Shown: positions 43,660-53,174, numbered from the stretch's first letter. The stretch is DNA of 64,000 nt from Sulfopaludibacter sp963815475 (GCA_963815475.1 CAWFHD010000003.1:5704001-5768000); one strand, 5' to 3'. The notes: generated by a model not told the origin, from the sequence alone. Translations and numbers: made by a program.

Positions 43660-45708
43660 ATGGGTCCCCGGCTGTCCCGCGGCATCGCTGTGTCTCTTTG
43701 GTTCGTACTTGGAGCGCACGCCGCACATTTGGTCTACCAGAAGCCGATCCCTGCGAACACCGTTGCGGTGGACTCATCGAGCAACGTCTACATCGCCAAC
43801 AACTCCGGCGTCACCAAGCTCGACCCGGCTGGCAACGTCGTCTACACTACGCCGCTCGCCATCGCCGGAGCCGCCGCTGCGTCCGCGGTCGACGCAGCCG
43901 GCAATCTCATCCTGGTCGGCTCCACCAACACGGACACGGTCCCAACCACCGCGGGTGTCTTTCAACCCCAGCGCAGTCCCGGCGTATGTATCGCGGGTGA
44001 CAAATCCGCGCAACAGTATCCTTGCCCCGACGCCTTCGTCGTCAAGATCGATGCCGGCGGCAAGCTAGCCTGGGCTAGCTACCTCGGTGGCCTGAGCATG
44101 GATCAAGCCAACGGAGTCGCGGTCGATTCGTCCGGCAACGTCTACGTCACCGGCTACACCCAGTCGGGCGACTTCCCGTCCGTGAATGGATTTCAACCCA
44201 AGTTCGGCGGCTATGCCGACGCCTTCGTCACCAAGATCCGCGCCGATGGAACCGCCGTCCTCTACTCCAGTTTTCTCGGCGGCAGCGGGCACGACGTGGC
44301 CCACGCCATCGCGGTGGATTCGGCAGGTAACGCGTACCTGGCGGGCGATGCGCAAGGTGTCGTGCCCGCGATCGCCGGCGCGGGCTTCGGCGGAGCGTGT
44401 GGGGCCAATAGCGCTAGCGGGTTTCTCGCCAAGGTGAGTCCGGCCGGCGACCGCCTCGTGTTTGCCAGCTGCTTCACTCCGAACGACTTCTCCAGCGCGA
44501 CCGCCGTCACGCTGGACCGGCGAGGCAACATCTATGTCGGCGGCAGCACGGGCAACCGCACGAACTTCCCCGCCACGCCCGGCGCCTATCGCAGCATCGG
44601 CAACTCGCCCTACGTCAACTTCCTCGATAAGGTAACCCCCGACGGCTCGTCCGCCATCTATTCCGCTCTCTTCGACGGCGGTTCGTTCGGAGTCTATAGT
44701 CTCGGCATCGATGCCAGCGACGCGGCGTACCTGACCGGCGATGTCGAGGCGGACGTCTTCCCCGCTGTTGGCCCCGCCATGCAGCCGTGTCCAGCGCCCG
44801 ACAATCTCGACCAGTATTTCCTCCTCAAGCTCAAGCCCGATGGTTCCGCGCCGTTGTACTCCTCCTTCGCCGCAGCCGGGCGTTCGGCGCTGGCCCCGGA
44901 CGGTTCGTTTTATCTGGCCGGCGCATCCCTGCAAAAGCTGACCGGGCTCGAGTTGCCGGGCGATTCCTTCCTATCGCCGAACTGCGTCCTCAGCGGAGCC
45001 AGTTTCGCCAGCCACATCGTGCCCGGTGAGCCGGGGATCTCGGGCGGCGAACTCGTCACGCTGAAGGGAACCGGTCTGGGCCCGCTGATCCCGCCCACGC
45101 CGCTCGCCAGGAATGGAGCGATGGCCACCGCGCTCGGAGGAGTGCAGGTGCTCTTCGATGGAGTCGCCGCCCCGCTGCTTTATGTGCAGGACGCGCAGCT
45201 TAACGTAATCGCGCCCTATGAAATCGCAGGCAAGACCCAGACCACCATCCAGGTCCAGTATCAAGGTCAGTCCACGCAGTCGGTCACGATACCGGTCTCT
45301 CCCACCAGCGCCGCGCCCTTCCCGAACGCGATATTAAACAGTGACTACTCCGCCAACTCGCAAACCAACCCGGCCGCACGAGGGGACATCCTGATCGCAT
45401 ATATGACCGGAGCCGGCCAGACCAGTCCGCCCAGCATCGATGGCCAGATCTGGCAGACCACCGGAGGCCTCCAGGCGCCAGTCTCCGCCCAACTGAATAA
45501 TTACGGCCCCTACGGAGTAGTCGCCGCGCCCCTGACCGTCTCCTACGCCGGTCCCGTTCCCGGGATGGTCTCCGCCATCCAGCAATTCAATCTACAAATT
45601 CCCAAGGACCTCCCGGACTCCTTCGTAACGCAAATCTTCAGCGCCGGAAGCGTTATCGTCCTTCAGATTGGAGACCAACAAGTAAGCTTCTCCGTATACG
45701 TTCGCTAG
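43660..45708 (+). CDS. secreted SBBP beta-propeller protein with TIGR03437 C-terminal domain
   Basis: The 682-residue protein has a signal peptide (GIAVSLWFVLGAHAAHL). SBBP-type repeats follow (AVDSSGNVYVTGYTQSGDFP, YADAFVTKIRADGTAVLYSSFLGG, DVAHAIAVDSAGNAYLAGDA and others) over about 40-430. A C-terminal domain of about 215 residues (GISGGELVTLKGTGLGP, LYVQDAQLNVIAPYE, GAGQTSPP, QFNLQIPKDLP) belongs to the TIGR03437 family, strongly expanded in Solibacter. It is an extracellular or surface protein, and the role is probably adhesion or binding. The frame is intact. Confidence 0.88.
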   Translation: MGPRLSRGIAVSLWFVLGAHAAHLVYQKPIPANTVAVDSSSNVYIANNSGVTKLDPAGNVVYTTPLAIAGAAAASAVDAAGNLILVGSTNTDTVPTTAGVFQPQRSPGVCIAGDKSAQQYPCPDAFVVKIDAGGKLAWASYLGGLSMDQANGVAVDSSGNVYVTGYTQSGDFPSVNGFQPKFGGYADAFVTKIRADGTAVLYSSFLGGSGHDVAHAIAVDSAGNAYLAGDAQGVVPAIAGAGFGGACGANSASGFLAKVSPAGDRLVFASCFTPNDFSSATAVTLDRRGNIYVGGSTGNRTNFPATPGAYRSIGNSPYVNFLDKVTPDGSSAIYSALFDGGSFGVYSLGIDASDAAYLTGDVEADVFPAVGPAMQPCPAPDNLDQYFLLKLKPDGSAPLYSSFAAAGRSALAPDGSFYLAGASLQKLTGLELPGDSFLSPNCVLSGASFASHIVPGEPGISGGELVTLKGTGLGPLIPPTPLARNGAMATALGGVQVLFDGVAAPLLYVQDAQLNVIAPYEIAGKTQTTIQVQYQGQSTQSVTIPVSPTSAAPFPNAILNSDYSANSQTNPAARGDILIAYMTGAGQTSPPSIDGQIWQTTGGLQAPVSAQLNNYGPYGVVAAPLTVSYAGPVPGMVSAIQQFNLQIPKDLPDSFVTQIFSAGSVIVLQIGDQQVSFSVYVR

Positions 45709-45849
45709 GCACTCGGCGCCTTCCTGCCGAATCGAGATCTTGCGCCCATCGAGACTGATGCTTAGGTGGGGCAGGCGCTGCCGCCTGCCAATCCGAGCGA
45801 AGCTCGGATCCCCCAGCTTCCGGTTTTGCCGTTTTCGCGGCCACTGTAG
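45709..45849. repeat. intergenic stretch with copy 2 of the 24-bp repeat (45781-45804)
   Basis: Short spacer between two TIGR03437 genes. It holds the second exact copy of the 24-bp repeat seen at 39430-39453, here with a longer flank (GCAGGCGCTGCCGCCTG, then GGATCCCCCAGCTTCCGG). Confidence 0.6.
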
Positions 45850-45879
45850 GTGTTTAGAATCCTTTGGGGTCTTAGAGAC

Positions 45880-46734
45880 ATGAGATGCTTCACCGTGATT
45901 CTCCTGCTGGGATTGCTATCCGGCCGGATGTGGAGTCAGATCGGGAACATTGCGGTGACCGACGCCGCCAGCTTTAAGGTTGGCATCCCGGCGAAAGGTT
46001 CGATCGCCTCGATCTTCTGCACCGGCGTGAGCGTCTCCGGCACAGTCCAGGCGGAAGGAACCCCGCTGCCATGGAGCCTTGCCGGTGTCTCTGTGACGGT
46101 CGGTGGGGCGAATGCGCCACTATTCTCCGTATCCAGTTTGAGCGGTTATCAACAGATCAACGTTCAGGTCCCCATGGAAGCAGCATTCATGTCCGATGGC
46201 TCGGCCGCCATAACCATAAGCCAGGATGGCAAAACGGGAACCGGCGCAGGGATCCTTCACGGCTACTACCCGACTCTCGCTACGCCAGGGGAGTTCTTCA
46301 CGTCGCCGAACTCTCTCTATGGCGCCTTCCAGCGCGCGACCGATTACTCACTGGTAACCGCCGAAAACCCCGCCCACGCGGGCGAGACGCTTATCGGGTA
46401 TTTGACCGGCCTTGCGGGAACGGCGCCGGTCATCCCGACAGGACAGGCATCGCCGTATTCACCCCTCGCCGTGGTGCCGCAGACGACGGTGCAAATGTCG
46501 CCCCGTGTTCGTGAGTACGCGATCATCACGTATACACCCGTGAGCGCAGCGATTACCTTCCTGGGCTTGGCGCCGGGGCTGGTGGGCGTATACCAGGTTA
46601 ATTTCGTTCTGCCGTCGAGTGTTCCCGCAGGAGACCTAAAGATTCAGTTTCAATTCCACTACTGCGAGGACGCCTGCTTTTTTGGTGGCCAGGGATGGAC
46701 GTATTCGAAACCGGTGCTTCTGCCAGTCGGTTAA
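45880..46734 (+). CDS. secreted TIGR03437-domain protein
   Basis: I chose ATG at 45880 since it starts a good signal peptide (MRCFTVILLLGLLSGRMWSQ). The 284-residue protein is a nearly stand-alone TIGR03437 domain: VTDAASFKVGIPAKGSIASIFCTG, WSLAGVSVTVGGANAPLFSVS, YQQINVQVPMEA, TLIGYLTGLAGTAP, and GVYQVNFVLPSSVPAGD. Two extra Cys near the C-terminus (YCEDACFFGG) may form a disulfide. It follows the SBBP protein on the same strand, so both may be surface components. Function is not known. Confidence 0.85.
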   Translation: MRCFTVILLLGLLSGRMWSQIGNIAVTDAASFKVGIPAKGSIASIFCTGVSVSGTVQAEGTPLPWSLAGVSVTVGGANAPLFSVSSLSGYQQINVQVPMEAAFMSDGSAAITISQDGKTGTGAGILHGYYPTLATPGEFFTSPNSLYGAFQRATDYSLVTAENPAHAGETLIGYLTGLAGTAPVIPTGQASPYSPLAVVPQTTVQMSPRVREYAIITYTPVSAAITFLGLAPGLVGVYQVNFVLPSSVPAGDLKIQFQFHYCEDACFFGGQGWTYSKPVLLPVG

Positions 46735-46823
46735 GTTGCCTTCCCATGGCTCTTGTCGTAACCCATTTCGGACGTGGCGGTCCAGCAGCCGGAATCCCTG
46801 TCATTCCTCCATGAGAGCGTTTT

Positions 46824-47336
46824 TCAGCGCTTGCGGCCTCCCGCCACATGGAGGACCCGATCAAACCGTTCACCCTGCCAGACGAAATAGTAAGCATCTG
46901 GAATGTTGGTTTGCAGGTGCTCCGAAAAGTTTAGGCCGCATCGCAGAACCAGCAGGCGACTGTTGACGCGGACGTCCACTCCGGAGTTTTCATAGGCGCT
47001 CTGGCAGACGTTGAAGTGCATCATGCCCGAGTCCTCCTTCGCAAGCGGGGGCGAGAACACCTTCCCTGTATCAAGGTCGATAATCGCTCCAGAAATGCAC
47101 TCCGATCCGCAGCCCCAAGTTGTGAGCCTGTAATGTCCGGCGAAATTCGCGGGCTCTTTCGCGGCGTTCGTCAGCCGCGTTCGAAACATGCGCTCCGCTG
47201 TCGTTACAAGCTTCACGCGTGCTGGCGGTCCGTGCCAAACCACGGCGACTGGATAGTCTTCAAATCGAGGAATCGGAACGGGCGCTGATTGAGCCAATGC
47301 CGCTATCGCCAGCGCGCAAAACAGTAGCTCTTCCAC
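46824..47336 (-). CDS. exported protein, unknown function (170 aa)
   Basis: I chose GTG at 47336 (MEELLFCALAIAALAQS) because this gives a signal peptide; a longer frame begins at 47357. The mature part has FEDYPVAVVWHGPPARVKL, TWGCGSECISGAIIDLDTGKVF, MHFNVCQSAYENSGVDVRVNSRLLVLRCG and a hydrophilic end. Four Cys suggest disulfides. The pattern is typical of small secreted proteins seen in many soil bacteria, with no assigned role. Confidence 0.65.
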   Translation of the reverse strand: MEELLFCALAIAALAQSAPVPIPRFEDYPVAVVWHGPPARVKLVTTAERMFRTRLTNAAKEPANFAGHYRLTTWGCGSECISGAIIDLDTGKVFSPPLAKEDSGMMHFNVCQSAYENSGVDVRVNSRLLVLRCGLNFSEHLQTNIPDAYYFVWQGERFDRVLHVAGGRKR

Positions 47337-47550
47337 GCTTTCAGCATAGACCCACACCGGACTCCATGGAATCAGGTCCCAAGGGCGTTAGGCTCCATGG
47401 CTGCATAGTGGAAAGTCAGGCGTCCAGTTTGGGAAATCCCCGCCTTACCGCCTGCAACATCGCAGCGCAAAGGGCCGCACGCATGGCGCCGGCGATCTTC
47501 TCTGAGCTGTGAGTGCTCGCACGGAACCACCGATCAGATTTTCTTGCTAA

Positions 47551-47592
47551 CCAACTACATCACGTAGTAGTCTATCTCATCGATGTAGTTGG
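47551..47592. promoter_or_regulatory. BlaI-type operator upstream of the second pair
   Basis: CCAACTACATC (47551-47561) and GATGTAGTTGG (47582-47592) are 11-bp perfect inverted repeats. A further CTAC/GTAG pair lies close by. Inverted TACA/TGTA-like dyads are what BlaI/MecI repressors bind. The site sits 8 nt before the ATG of the BlaI-type gene and would block it. Confidence 0.7.
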
Positions 47593-47600
47593 ATTGCAAA

Positions 47601-48005
47601 ATGGCCCATCCCAAACTATCCAAGCTCGAACTGCAGATCATGGGAATCCTCTGGAATCGCGGCGCATGCTCCATTCGTGAGATTCAGGAGGCCTTTCCCG
47701 AATCGAAAAGGCCGGCGTACACTACCGTGCAAACCACGGTCTACCGCCTGCTGGAGGGGAAAAAGGCCGTCAAGATCGTCCGGCGAATCAGCAACGCCAA
47801 CATCTTCGATGCGGCCTTCTCCCGCGATGACGCGGGACGCCGATTGATCGACGACGTGCTGGCGCTTTTCGGCGGACGGACCAAGCCCGTGATGGCCCAC
47901 CTCGTCGAATCGGGTAAGCTCACCCTGGAAGACGTGAAGGATGCCGAGCAGGCCATCCGCAAACTCGCCAAACCGAAAGCATCGGGAAAGGAGCACAGGA
48001 AATGA
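47601..48005 (+). CDS. BlaI/MecI/CopY-type transcriptional repressor (second)
   Basis: I chose ATG at 47601 (MAHPKLSKLELQIMGILW) rather than the TTG at 47589, which lies in the operator. The 134-residue protein has the winged-helix core (GACSIREIQEAFPESKRPAYTTVQTTVYRLLEGKKAV), the wing RISNANIFDAAFSRD, and a C-terminal dimer region. The stop overlaps the M56 peptidase start by 4 nt. It probably represses both genes through the inverted repeat just upstream. Confidence 0.92.
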   Translation: MAHPKLSKLELQIMGILWNRGACSIREIQEAFPESKRPAYTTVQTTVYRLLEGKKAVKIVRRISNANIFDAAFSRDDAGRRLIDDVLALFGGRTKPVMAHLVESGKLTLEDVKDAEQAIRKLAKPKASGKEHRK

Positions 48006-49681
48006 TTGCGGCCCTCGAGAATCACCTGTGGCAATCGACGCTGTTTTGCTGCGTCGTGGTCCTACTGACGCTGATGCTGCGAAAGAATCGCGCGGCGGTG
48101 CGGCATAGTCTGTGGCTGGCCGCGTCGGTGAAATTTCTGGTTCCGTTTTCACTGCTGGTGAGCATCGGAAGCCAGGTGGAATGGCGCACGCCTCCTGCCG
48201 CGGTGCGGCCGCCGGTGTCGGTGGTGGAGCAGATCTGCCAGCCTTTCGAACCGCCGGCTCCAGCGCCGCTGTTGATTTCGCTGCCAACCGCGCCGAGTCG
48301 TCTACCCGCCATCCTGTTTGGCCTGTGGCTGTGCGGCTTTACTGCGCAAGGCTTGGCGTGGTGGAGGCGTTGGCGGCACGTCCGTGCGGCCCTGCGAAAC
48401 GCATCGCCCCTGCCTCTGGGTTTGCCGATACCAGCTATGTCCACGCCGTCGCGCCTGGAGCCTGGAGTATTCGGGATCTTCCGGCCAATCCTGATCCTTC
48501 CGCAGGGTATCGCCGAACGACTTACAGCGACTCAATTCGAGGCGGTCCTCGCACACGAGTTGTGCCACGCCCGAAGGCGGGACAACCTGGCCGCCGCGGT
48601 CCACATGCTGGTCGCAACGTTGTTCTGGTTCCATCCCCTGGTGTGGTGGATTGAGTCCCGACTGGTGGATGAGCGGGAGCGCGCGTGCGATGAAGAGGTG
48701 CTCCGTGCGGCCGCCGATCCACAAGATTACGCCGAAGGCATTGTCCAGGTCTGCAGGTTCTACTTGCAGTCACCGGTAGTGTGTGTGTCCGGTGTCACTG
48801 GCGCAAATCTCAAGCGGCGAGTGGAGGCGATCATGACGAATCGGCGCGCGCACGGGCTGAATACGGGCAGGAGATTGCTCCTGGCTGCCGCGGGATTCGC
48901 AGCCGTGGTTATGCCTCTCGCGGTGGGCGCCTTTCGTATCCCGTTGGTTCGCGCCCAGCAACCGGCCGGCCCGTCGGAGTTCGATGCTGTGTCTGTGAAA
49001 CCGTCGGATCCGAACAGCAAGCATGGGACGGTGGTCGAAGTGACTCCCGGCGGAACACTCCACGTAGTCAATGCCACGCTCAAAGACTTGATCGAAACCG
49101 CTTACGACGTCCGGACTTTTCAAGTTGAGGGACGGCCCAAATGGGCAGACGCTGCCAAGTACGATGTGGACGCAACCCCCGGCACACGTCCGCCGGGCGC
49201 TTCAGGCCCCCCGCCCGGCTGGACCAACGTTCGTCTCAAGGTCCAGGCTCTGCTGAAGGATCGATTCCAACTCCAACTCCATCGCGAGACCAGAATCGCT
49301 CCCATCTACTCTCTCTCGGTCGCAAAAGGCGGCATCAAATTGAGCGTCTTATCGGCGACCGGGAACCCACACCGGGGCATCGCCGCGGGTCAGGGGTCAA
49401 TGCTCGGTGAGGCCGCATCCATGGCGGATCTTACAACGAAGCTCTCAAGGCTGTTGGCACGCCCGGTTGTGAACAACACGGGTCTGGAAGGCAACTACGA
49501 TTTCAAGCTTGAGTGGACACCCGACTCCGGCCCTTCCGCGCCCGACCAGCCTGTGGAGAGCCCCCTCGGCCCCTCTCTCTTCTCGGCTCTGCAGCAACAA
49601 CTCGGTCTCCGCCTCGAAGCCACCAAAGGGCCCGTGGACATCCTCGTGATCGATCGCGCGGAGAAGCCCTCCGAGAATTGA
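48002..49681 (+). CDS. BlaR1-like M56 peptidase fused to a TIGR03435 domain
   Basis: The 559-residue protein has N-terminal helices (LWQSTLFCCVVVLLTLML, LWLAASVKFLVPFSLLV, LPAILFGLWLCGFTAQGLAWW). The M56 domain has HELCH at residues 185-189 and RERACDEEVLRAA. A further helix lies near 295-320. A periplasmic TIGR03435 domain follows (FDAVSVKPSDPNSKHG, GRPKWADAAKYDVDA, LKVQALLKDRFQLQLHRETR, RPVVNNTGLEGNYDFKLEWTPD). TIGR03435 is a Solibacter-expanded family of unknown role that often ends M56 proteins, probably as the sensor. It would cut the BlaI-type repressor encoded with it, as BlaR1 does. Confidence 0.9.
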   Translation: MIAALENHLWQSTLFCCVVVLLTLMLRKNRAAVRHSLWLAASVKFLVPFSLLVSIGSQVEWRTPPAAVRPPVSVVEQICQPFEPPAPAPLLISLPTAPSRLPAILFGLWLCGFTAQGLAWWRRWRHVRAALRNASPLPLGLPIPAMSTPSRLEPGVFGIFRPILILPQGIAERLTATQFEAVLAHELCHARRRDNLAAAVHMLVATLFWFHPLVWWIESRLVDERERACDEEVLRAAADPQDYAEGIVQVCRFYLQSPVVCVSGVTGANLKRRVEAIMTNRRAHGLNTGRRLLLAAAGFAAVVMPLAVGAFRIPLVRAQQPAGPSEFDAVSVKPSDPNSKHGTVVEVTPGGTLHVVNATLKDLIETAYDVRTFQVEGRPKWADAAKYDVDATPGTRPPGASGPPPGWTNVRLKVQALLKDRFQLQLHRETRIAPIYSLSVAKGGIKLSVLSATGNPHRGIAAGQGSMLGEAASMADLTTKLSRLLARPVVNNTGLEGNYDFKLEWTPDSGPSAPDQPVESPLGPSLFSALQQQLGLRLEATKGPVDILVIDRAEKPSEN

Positions 49682-49854
49682 ACGCTGCTACTGCGGGCAT
49701 CCGAGAAACACCGTTTTTTCGCGATTCTCCGACGGAGGCCAGACGCAGAGTGAGTGGATAGGTGGAACTCCTCGAAACCTGAGGTCGCGCACGGTGCGGC
49801 AACCCGTTTCACTCCCGCTAAGATGATCGGCAGGAGTTGTCCGCTCCACGGCTG

Positions 49855-51261
49855 TTACCAGACGCCTACAGCGCGGATGGCGTCGCGGAGTTTTTGGGGT
49901 TCGTCGCCGGACCCGTAATACACGATCTTGCCTTCGCGGTCGATCAGGACGGTGGTGGGCCAGCCTTCCACGTGATAGAACTGAACGGCTTCTTCCTTAC
50001 GATCCACCAGCGAGGGGACAGTATAGCCGTACTTCTGTAGATACTCGCGGGCGATTTCAGGCGCCTCGGAGTCGATCCCGAAGACCAACAGGCCCTTGTC
50101 TTTGAGCCCGCGGTGGATCATCTCGATACCCGGCAGCGCCTCGCGGCAATAGCCGCACCACGCGCCCCAGAAATCCAGCAGCACTGCTTTGCCGCGCAGC
50201 GCACTCAGACGAATTTCGTGACCGTCGAGATCGCGAAGCGTGAAATCAGGCGCGAGTTTGCCGACCAGAGTCGCCGGCGCTTCACGAGCGAGTTGGCGGC
50301 GGTTTCGGGCGTGGGTCATGGCGGGATCGTAGGTGAAAAGCTGCGGGTCGAACTTCTCGCCAAGCCGTGCCGTTGTGAAGAGTTCCTCCTGCTGCACCGA
50401 TCCACTATCCAAAGTGTCCTTACGGACCAGGTGAGTGGCATCGTCGATCCAGATCTTTCGTTTCGTGTCGTGCTCCATGGCGATCTCGACGACCGTGCAA
50501 TCAGCATCCGAGATGTGCTCGTGCCCGGCGATTCGCGGTTTGCCGCGGCCCTGGTCCAAAACGCCGTAGGCGCCGGACGGCGTGCCCGAACTGCCTGCCT
50601 TGCCCCGCGGCGTTTGTGTGAACTCGTTAGCGTCGGGGTAGATGACCCACTGTGTCTGGCCATCGCCGATCCGGATCACGTTTTCGCGTTCGCCGGAACT
50701 TTCGATGCGCATCTTATCGGGAGGCGAAAAGCGCCATTTACCCTGCGTGACGCTCCGGATCTCGCTCTTTCCCGTCTTGCGGTAAGTAGTATCGACCACC
50801 TCGAAGTATGCCGGCGCCAATTTACGATAGGTTTCGGCAACAGTGCGCAGCAGCGCGCCGGCGGCGGCAGTATCGGGTGTCTCGATGGCAGTTGCCTTTA
50901 GCGCGAAGAACTCCGCATGGCCGGGATCCTTGCGGCCGGACTCGTCGTGGTACTCACCGCGGGTCACGACAAGCATGCGGCCATCCGGCTGGGGAACGAA
51001 CTGCACGCGCGTCGTTTTGAAGCCGTGTTTCCAGATCGCCATCGGAATGCCGTTCCACAGTTCCACATCGCTCTCGCCCCAATCGCAATCCACCGGTTGG
51101 CACGAGCCCCAGACATGAGCCAGCGTGCGGCCGCCATCACGCCTCAGGGTGACCTGAGTGACTCCACCGGTTTGGGAGTTCTCGTTGATCCATGAGCCAG
51201 TAAGGTCCACCTGCGCGAATAGGCAGGCAGGAAGGAGGAGGAGGAGCAAAAGCATTTTCAT
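49855..51261 (-). CDS. exported TlpA-like thioredoxin-fold protein with long N-terminal domain
   Basis: I chose ATG at 51261 (MKMLLLLLLLPACLFAQ), which starts a signal peptide; 51282 and 51300 are also possible. The product is about 468 residues. The N-terminal part contains a beta-rich region (WINENSQTGGVTQVTLRRDG) and a LolA-like section (KSEIRSVTQGKWRFSPPDKMRIES, RKIWIDDATHLVRKDTL). The C-terminal 140 residues are a TlpA/ResA-type thioredoxin domain: LVGKLAPDFTLRDLDGHEI, VLLDFWGAWCGYCREALP with active-site CGYC near 368, and WPTTVLIDREGKIV. It probably reduces or exchanges disulfides in the periplasm. Confidence 0.85.
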   Translation of the reverse strand: MKMLLLLLLLPACLFAQVDLTGSWINENSQTGGVTQVTLRRDGGRTLAHVWGSCQPVDCDWGESDVELWNGIPMAIWKHGFKTTRVQFVPQPDGRMLVVTRGEYHDESGRKDPGHAEFFALKATAIETPDTAAAGALLRTVAETYRKLAPAYFEVVDTTYRKTGKSEIRSVTQGKWRFSPPDKMRIESSGERENVIRIGDGQTQWVIYPDANEFTQTPRGKAGSSGTPSGAYGVLDQGRGKPRIAGHEHISDADCTVVEIAMEHDTKRKIWIDDATHLVRKDTLDSGSVQQEELFTTARLGEKFDPQLFTYDPAMTHARNRRQLAREAPATLVGKLAPDFTLRDLDGHEIRLSALRGKAVLLDFWGAWCGYCREALPGIEMIHRGLKDKGLLVFGIDSEAPEIAREYLQKYGYTVPSLVDRKEEAVQFYHVEGWPTTVLIDREGKIVYYGSGDEPQKLRDAIRAVGVW

Positions 51262-51300
51262 AGGCGCCTCGTGATTCATTATAGGCGTCGCCGGGATCAC

Positions 51301-51993
51301 TGGAGTTCCGACAAGAGTAGATTATCGTCGTCGCGATGGAGTTCAGATCGCTACCCGGCGCTCTCCATCGTGCCGCAACAACGTCCTTGCAATCAGGGCG
51401 GAGAAGCATGTCACAATTTCTGATTGAAGCATCTCTAATCCGCTGAGCAACGGCCTTTGCGAACGCGTCTACTTCAGGGTTGGCATAGGTGGAGTTTGAC
51501 ACAACACCGGCGCGAAGACCAGCCAGTTTTCAATCCGCGTGCGCTATCTTCCCTTGTCAACGCCCGATTTGTAGCCATCCCGTCCATTGACTTGGCTGGG
51601 CACTCGGAGACGCTTAGCCAGGCGGCGGCTAGCTACCGAAATCGCCGTCTCAAGTTAGCCACTGGTGCGGCGGACGCTTCGCGTAGTAAAGGGTCGGTCT
51701 CGCGTGAATGCAGGCAGAGCTATTGCTTTGCCACAGGTTTCAGGAGTAACATCATCTCCGTGCTTCGCAGGTCCCACACCAGGCACGGTCAGGCCACCTC
51801 AGAAAAATAGTACGGAAGCACCAAAACACCGCCGCGATGCGAGTAACGAGCACCTTCGCGCCGACGGCAATCGCGATGCTGGCCTTCAACTGCGGCACGG
51901 TATCGGTGACAACGGAGTGGCTATTGGCGAAGCCGATCACCACCTTCCGATCCGGTGATTCTTGCAGCAGCCGTGCCACTCGTTGAAACTACA
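51301..51993. other. degraded stretch before the recombinase remnant
   Basis: About 690 bases show no intact gene. Two short minus frames have natural-looking protein composition (MSNSTYANPEVDAFAKAVAQ near 51502, and VVIGFANSHSVVTDTVPQL near 51920), but neither has a start and domain I can name. They are probably scraps of genes broken by insertions. Confidence 0.4.
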
Positions 51994-52362
51994 TCAGGTG
52001 CTGACCGACCTCATGGCCCGCGTACGCCAAAGTTCCAGCAGGCGATACCAGTCGGCGTTGTTCCGTGCCAGACGAGAGACCTCCACGCCGAGGACGATGC
52101 CCACGTGAGCCAGTGCGACTTCGCTGGTGAGGCGGGCGAAGCCGGAGCGCTTGTCAGTGCCGGAACCTGAGAGTCCGAGATCCTCGTCGATGATTACCAC
52201 TTGTTCTTTGGTCCATCCCAGTTGGCAGGCCCGATCGGCCAAGACGTATTGTCGGGTGGGGGACTCGCGATTGTGTTCGACTTGGCCCGGTGTCGACTGG
52301 CGAACATAAACGTAAGCGGCGCGCTGAGTGTGGGAGGGTTTGATTTTGGATGGGTCAGTCAT
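51994..52362 (-). pseudogene. serine recombinase, N-terminal part only
   Basis: The 122-residue frame begins MTDPSKIKPSHTQRAAYVYVRQSTPGQVEHN with the catalytic serine in YVRQST. It continues VVIIDEDLGLSGSGTDKRSGF and LAHVGIVLGVEVSRLARNNADWYRLLEL, the resolvase domain of large serine recombinases. It then ends abruptly. The recombinase and zinc-ribbon domains (usually 400 residues more) are missing. It overlaps the small gene at 52355 by 8 nt, keeping the order of an intact module, so it is a truncated mobile element. Confidence 0.75.
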
Positions 52363-52513
52363 TGATCTTCTCCTGGCACCGGTCCGCTGTCGCTTTCACA
52401 AAGAGTCGCACCAGCGTCTCGATGAGGACGCGCTTTTGGTCTTCGTCGAACAGTTCCCATAGGTGCGTCTCCGGAATCGGGATATCGTTGAAGTTCAGAT
52501 TGAGTTGCGGCAT
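52355..52513 (-). CDS. small accessory protein of recombinase module (52 aa)
   Basis: ATG at 52513 has AGGAGG just before it. The product MPQLNLNFNDIPIPETHLWE continues with LFDEDQKRVLIETLVRLFVKA. Short proteins with this IPIPETHLWE pattern typically sit between a DUF5372-like gene and a large serine recombinase in mobile modules of Proteobacteria and others. The gene is complete, but its recombinase partner is truncated. Confidence 0.65.
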   Translation of the reverse strand: MPQLNLNFNDIPIPETHLWELFDEDQKRVLIETLVRLFVKATADRCQEKIND

Positions 52514-52529
52514 GGTCCTCCTGGCTTGT

Positions 52530-52797
52530 CCCAGATCTTACTGGCAAGTCAGCAGAGCGACGCAGGAGAGCATCGACAAGGTCTCGAAGACGTAGGAGGT
52601 CATCCAAGGAGGCTTCAAGCTGCGAATCCTGCGATGCGGGCGGATGCTTGAAGTCGGTCCAATCCGCAGGGATCAGCGATTTGCTTCCGTCCGGCAAAAT
52701 GAGAACGAACTGTAGGCCGACTGGCATGCATGCTTGCTTGCCGGAGAACCTCCAGAGACTGTCCCTGGAACGGGTGATGCGGACGCGTGATAGTCAC
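52530..52797 (-). pseudogene. DUF5372-like protein of the recombinase module, frameshifted
   Basis: Two frames read VTITRPHHPFQGQSLEVLR and then ACMPVGLQFVLILPDGSKSLIPADWTDFKHPP with SLDDLLRLRDLVDALLRR. The HPFHP-like opening and PADWTD motif are those of the DUF5372 proteins that precede such recombinases. The join is near 52735. The 3' limit is uncertain. It is part of the same degraded module as the genes at 51994 and 52355. Confidence 0.55.
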
Positions 52798-52832
52798 GCG
52801 TTCGGGAAAGTGCTGATGATGGGTAGTGTGTC

Positions 52833-53003
52833 GTGGTTTCCTTCGACCGAGTTTCTCACGACAAACTGATGGCCAGAATCGAAAGCAGGGTCAGCGATCA
52901 GCGAATGCTGAAGCTGATCCGGACGTTTCTGAAAGCCGGGGTGATGGAAGGCAGGTTGGTGAGTCCGGTGGATGAGGGGACGCCGCAAGGCGGCCCGCTG
53001 CAA
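52833..53003 (+). pseudogene. fragment of a group II intron reverse transcriptase
   Basis: The frame reads FDRVSHDKLMARIESRVSD, then RMLKLIRTFLKAGVMEGRLV and EGTPQGGPL, the RT motif blocks before the YADD box. The catalytic YADD, the maturase part and the intron RNA are missing, and the sequence switches after GGPL. It is a dead remnant, one of several mobile scraps beside tRNA-fMet. Confidence 0.8.
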
Positions 53004-53097
53004 TGGCGAAAAACGAGGCACTGCAAAAGATTTGGGGGATTAATGGGGGTGGGTCGGACTTTAATGTTTTCGGTGGCTCGTAAGTTATTGAAAGAAT

Positions 53098-53174
<77 letters not shown>

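Noticed and set aside
51137..51502. 121-codon minus frame upstream of the TlpA-like gene
   Set aside because: Its second half is an alternate frame of the TlpA-like gene, and the first half has no recognisable family. It is mentioned only as a possible remnant.
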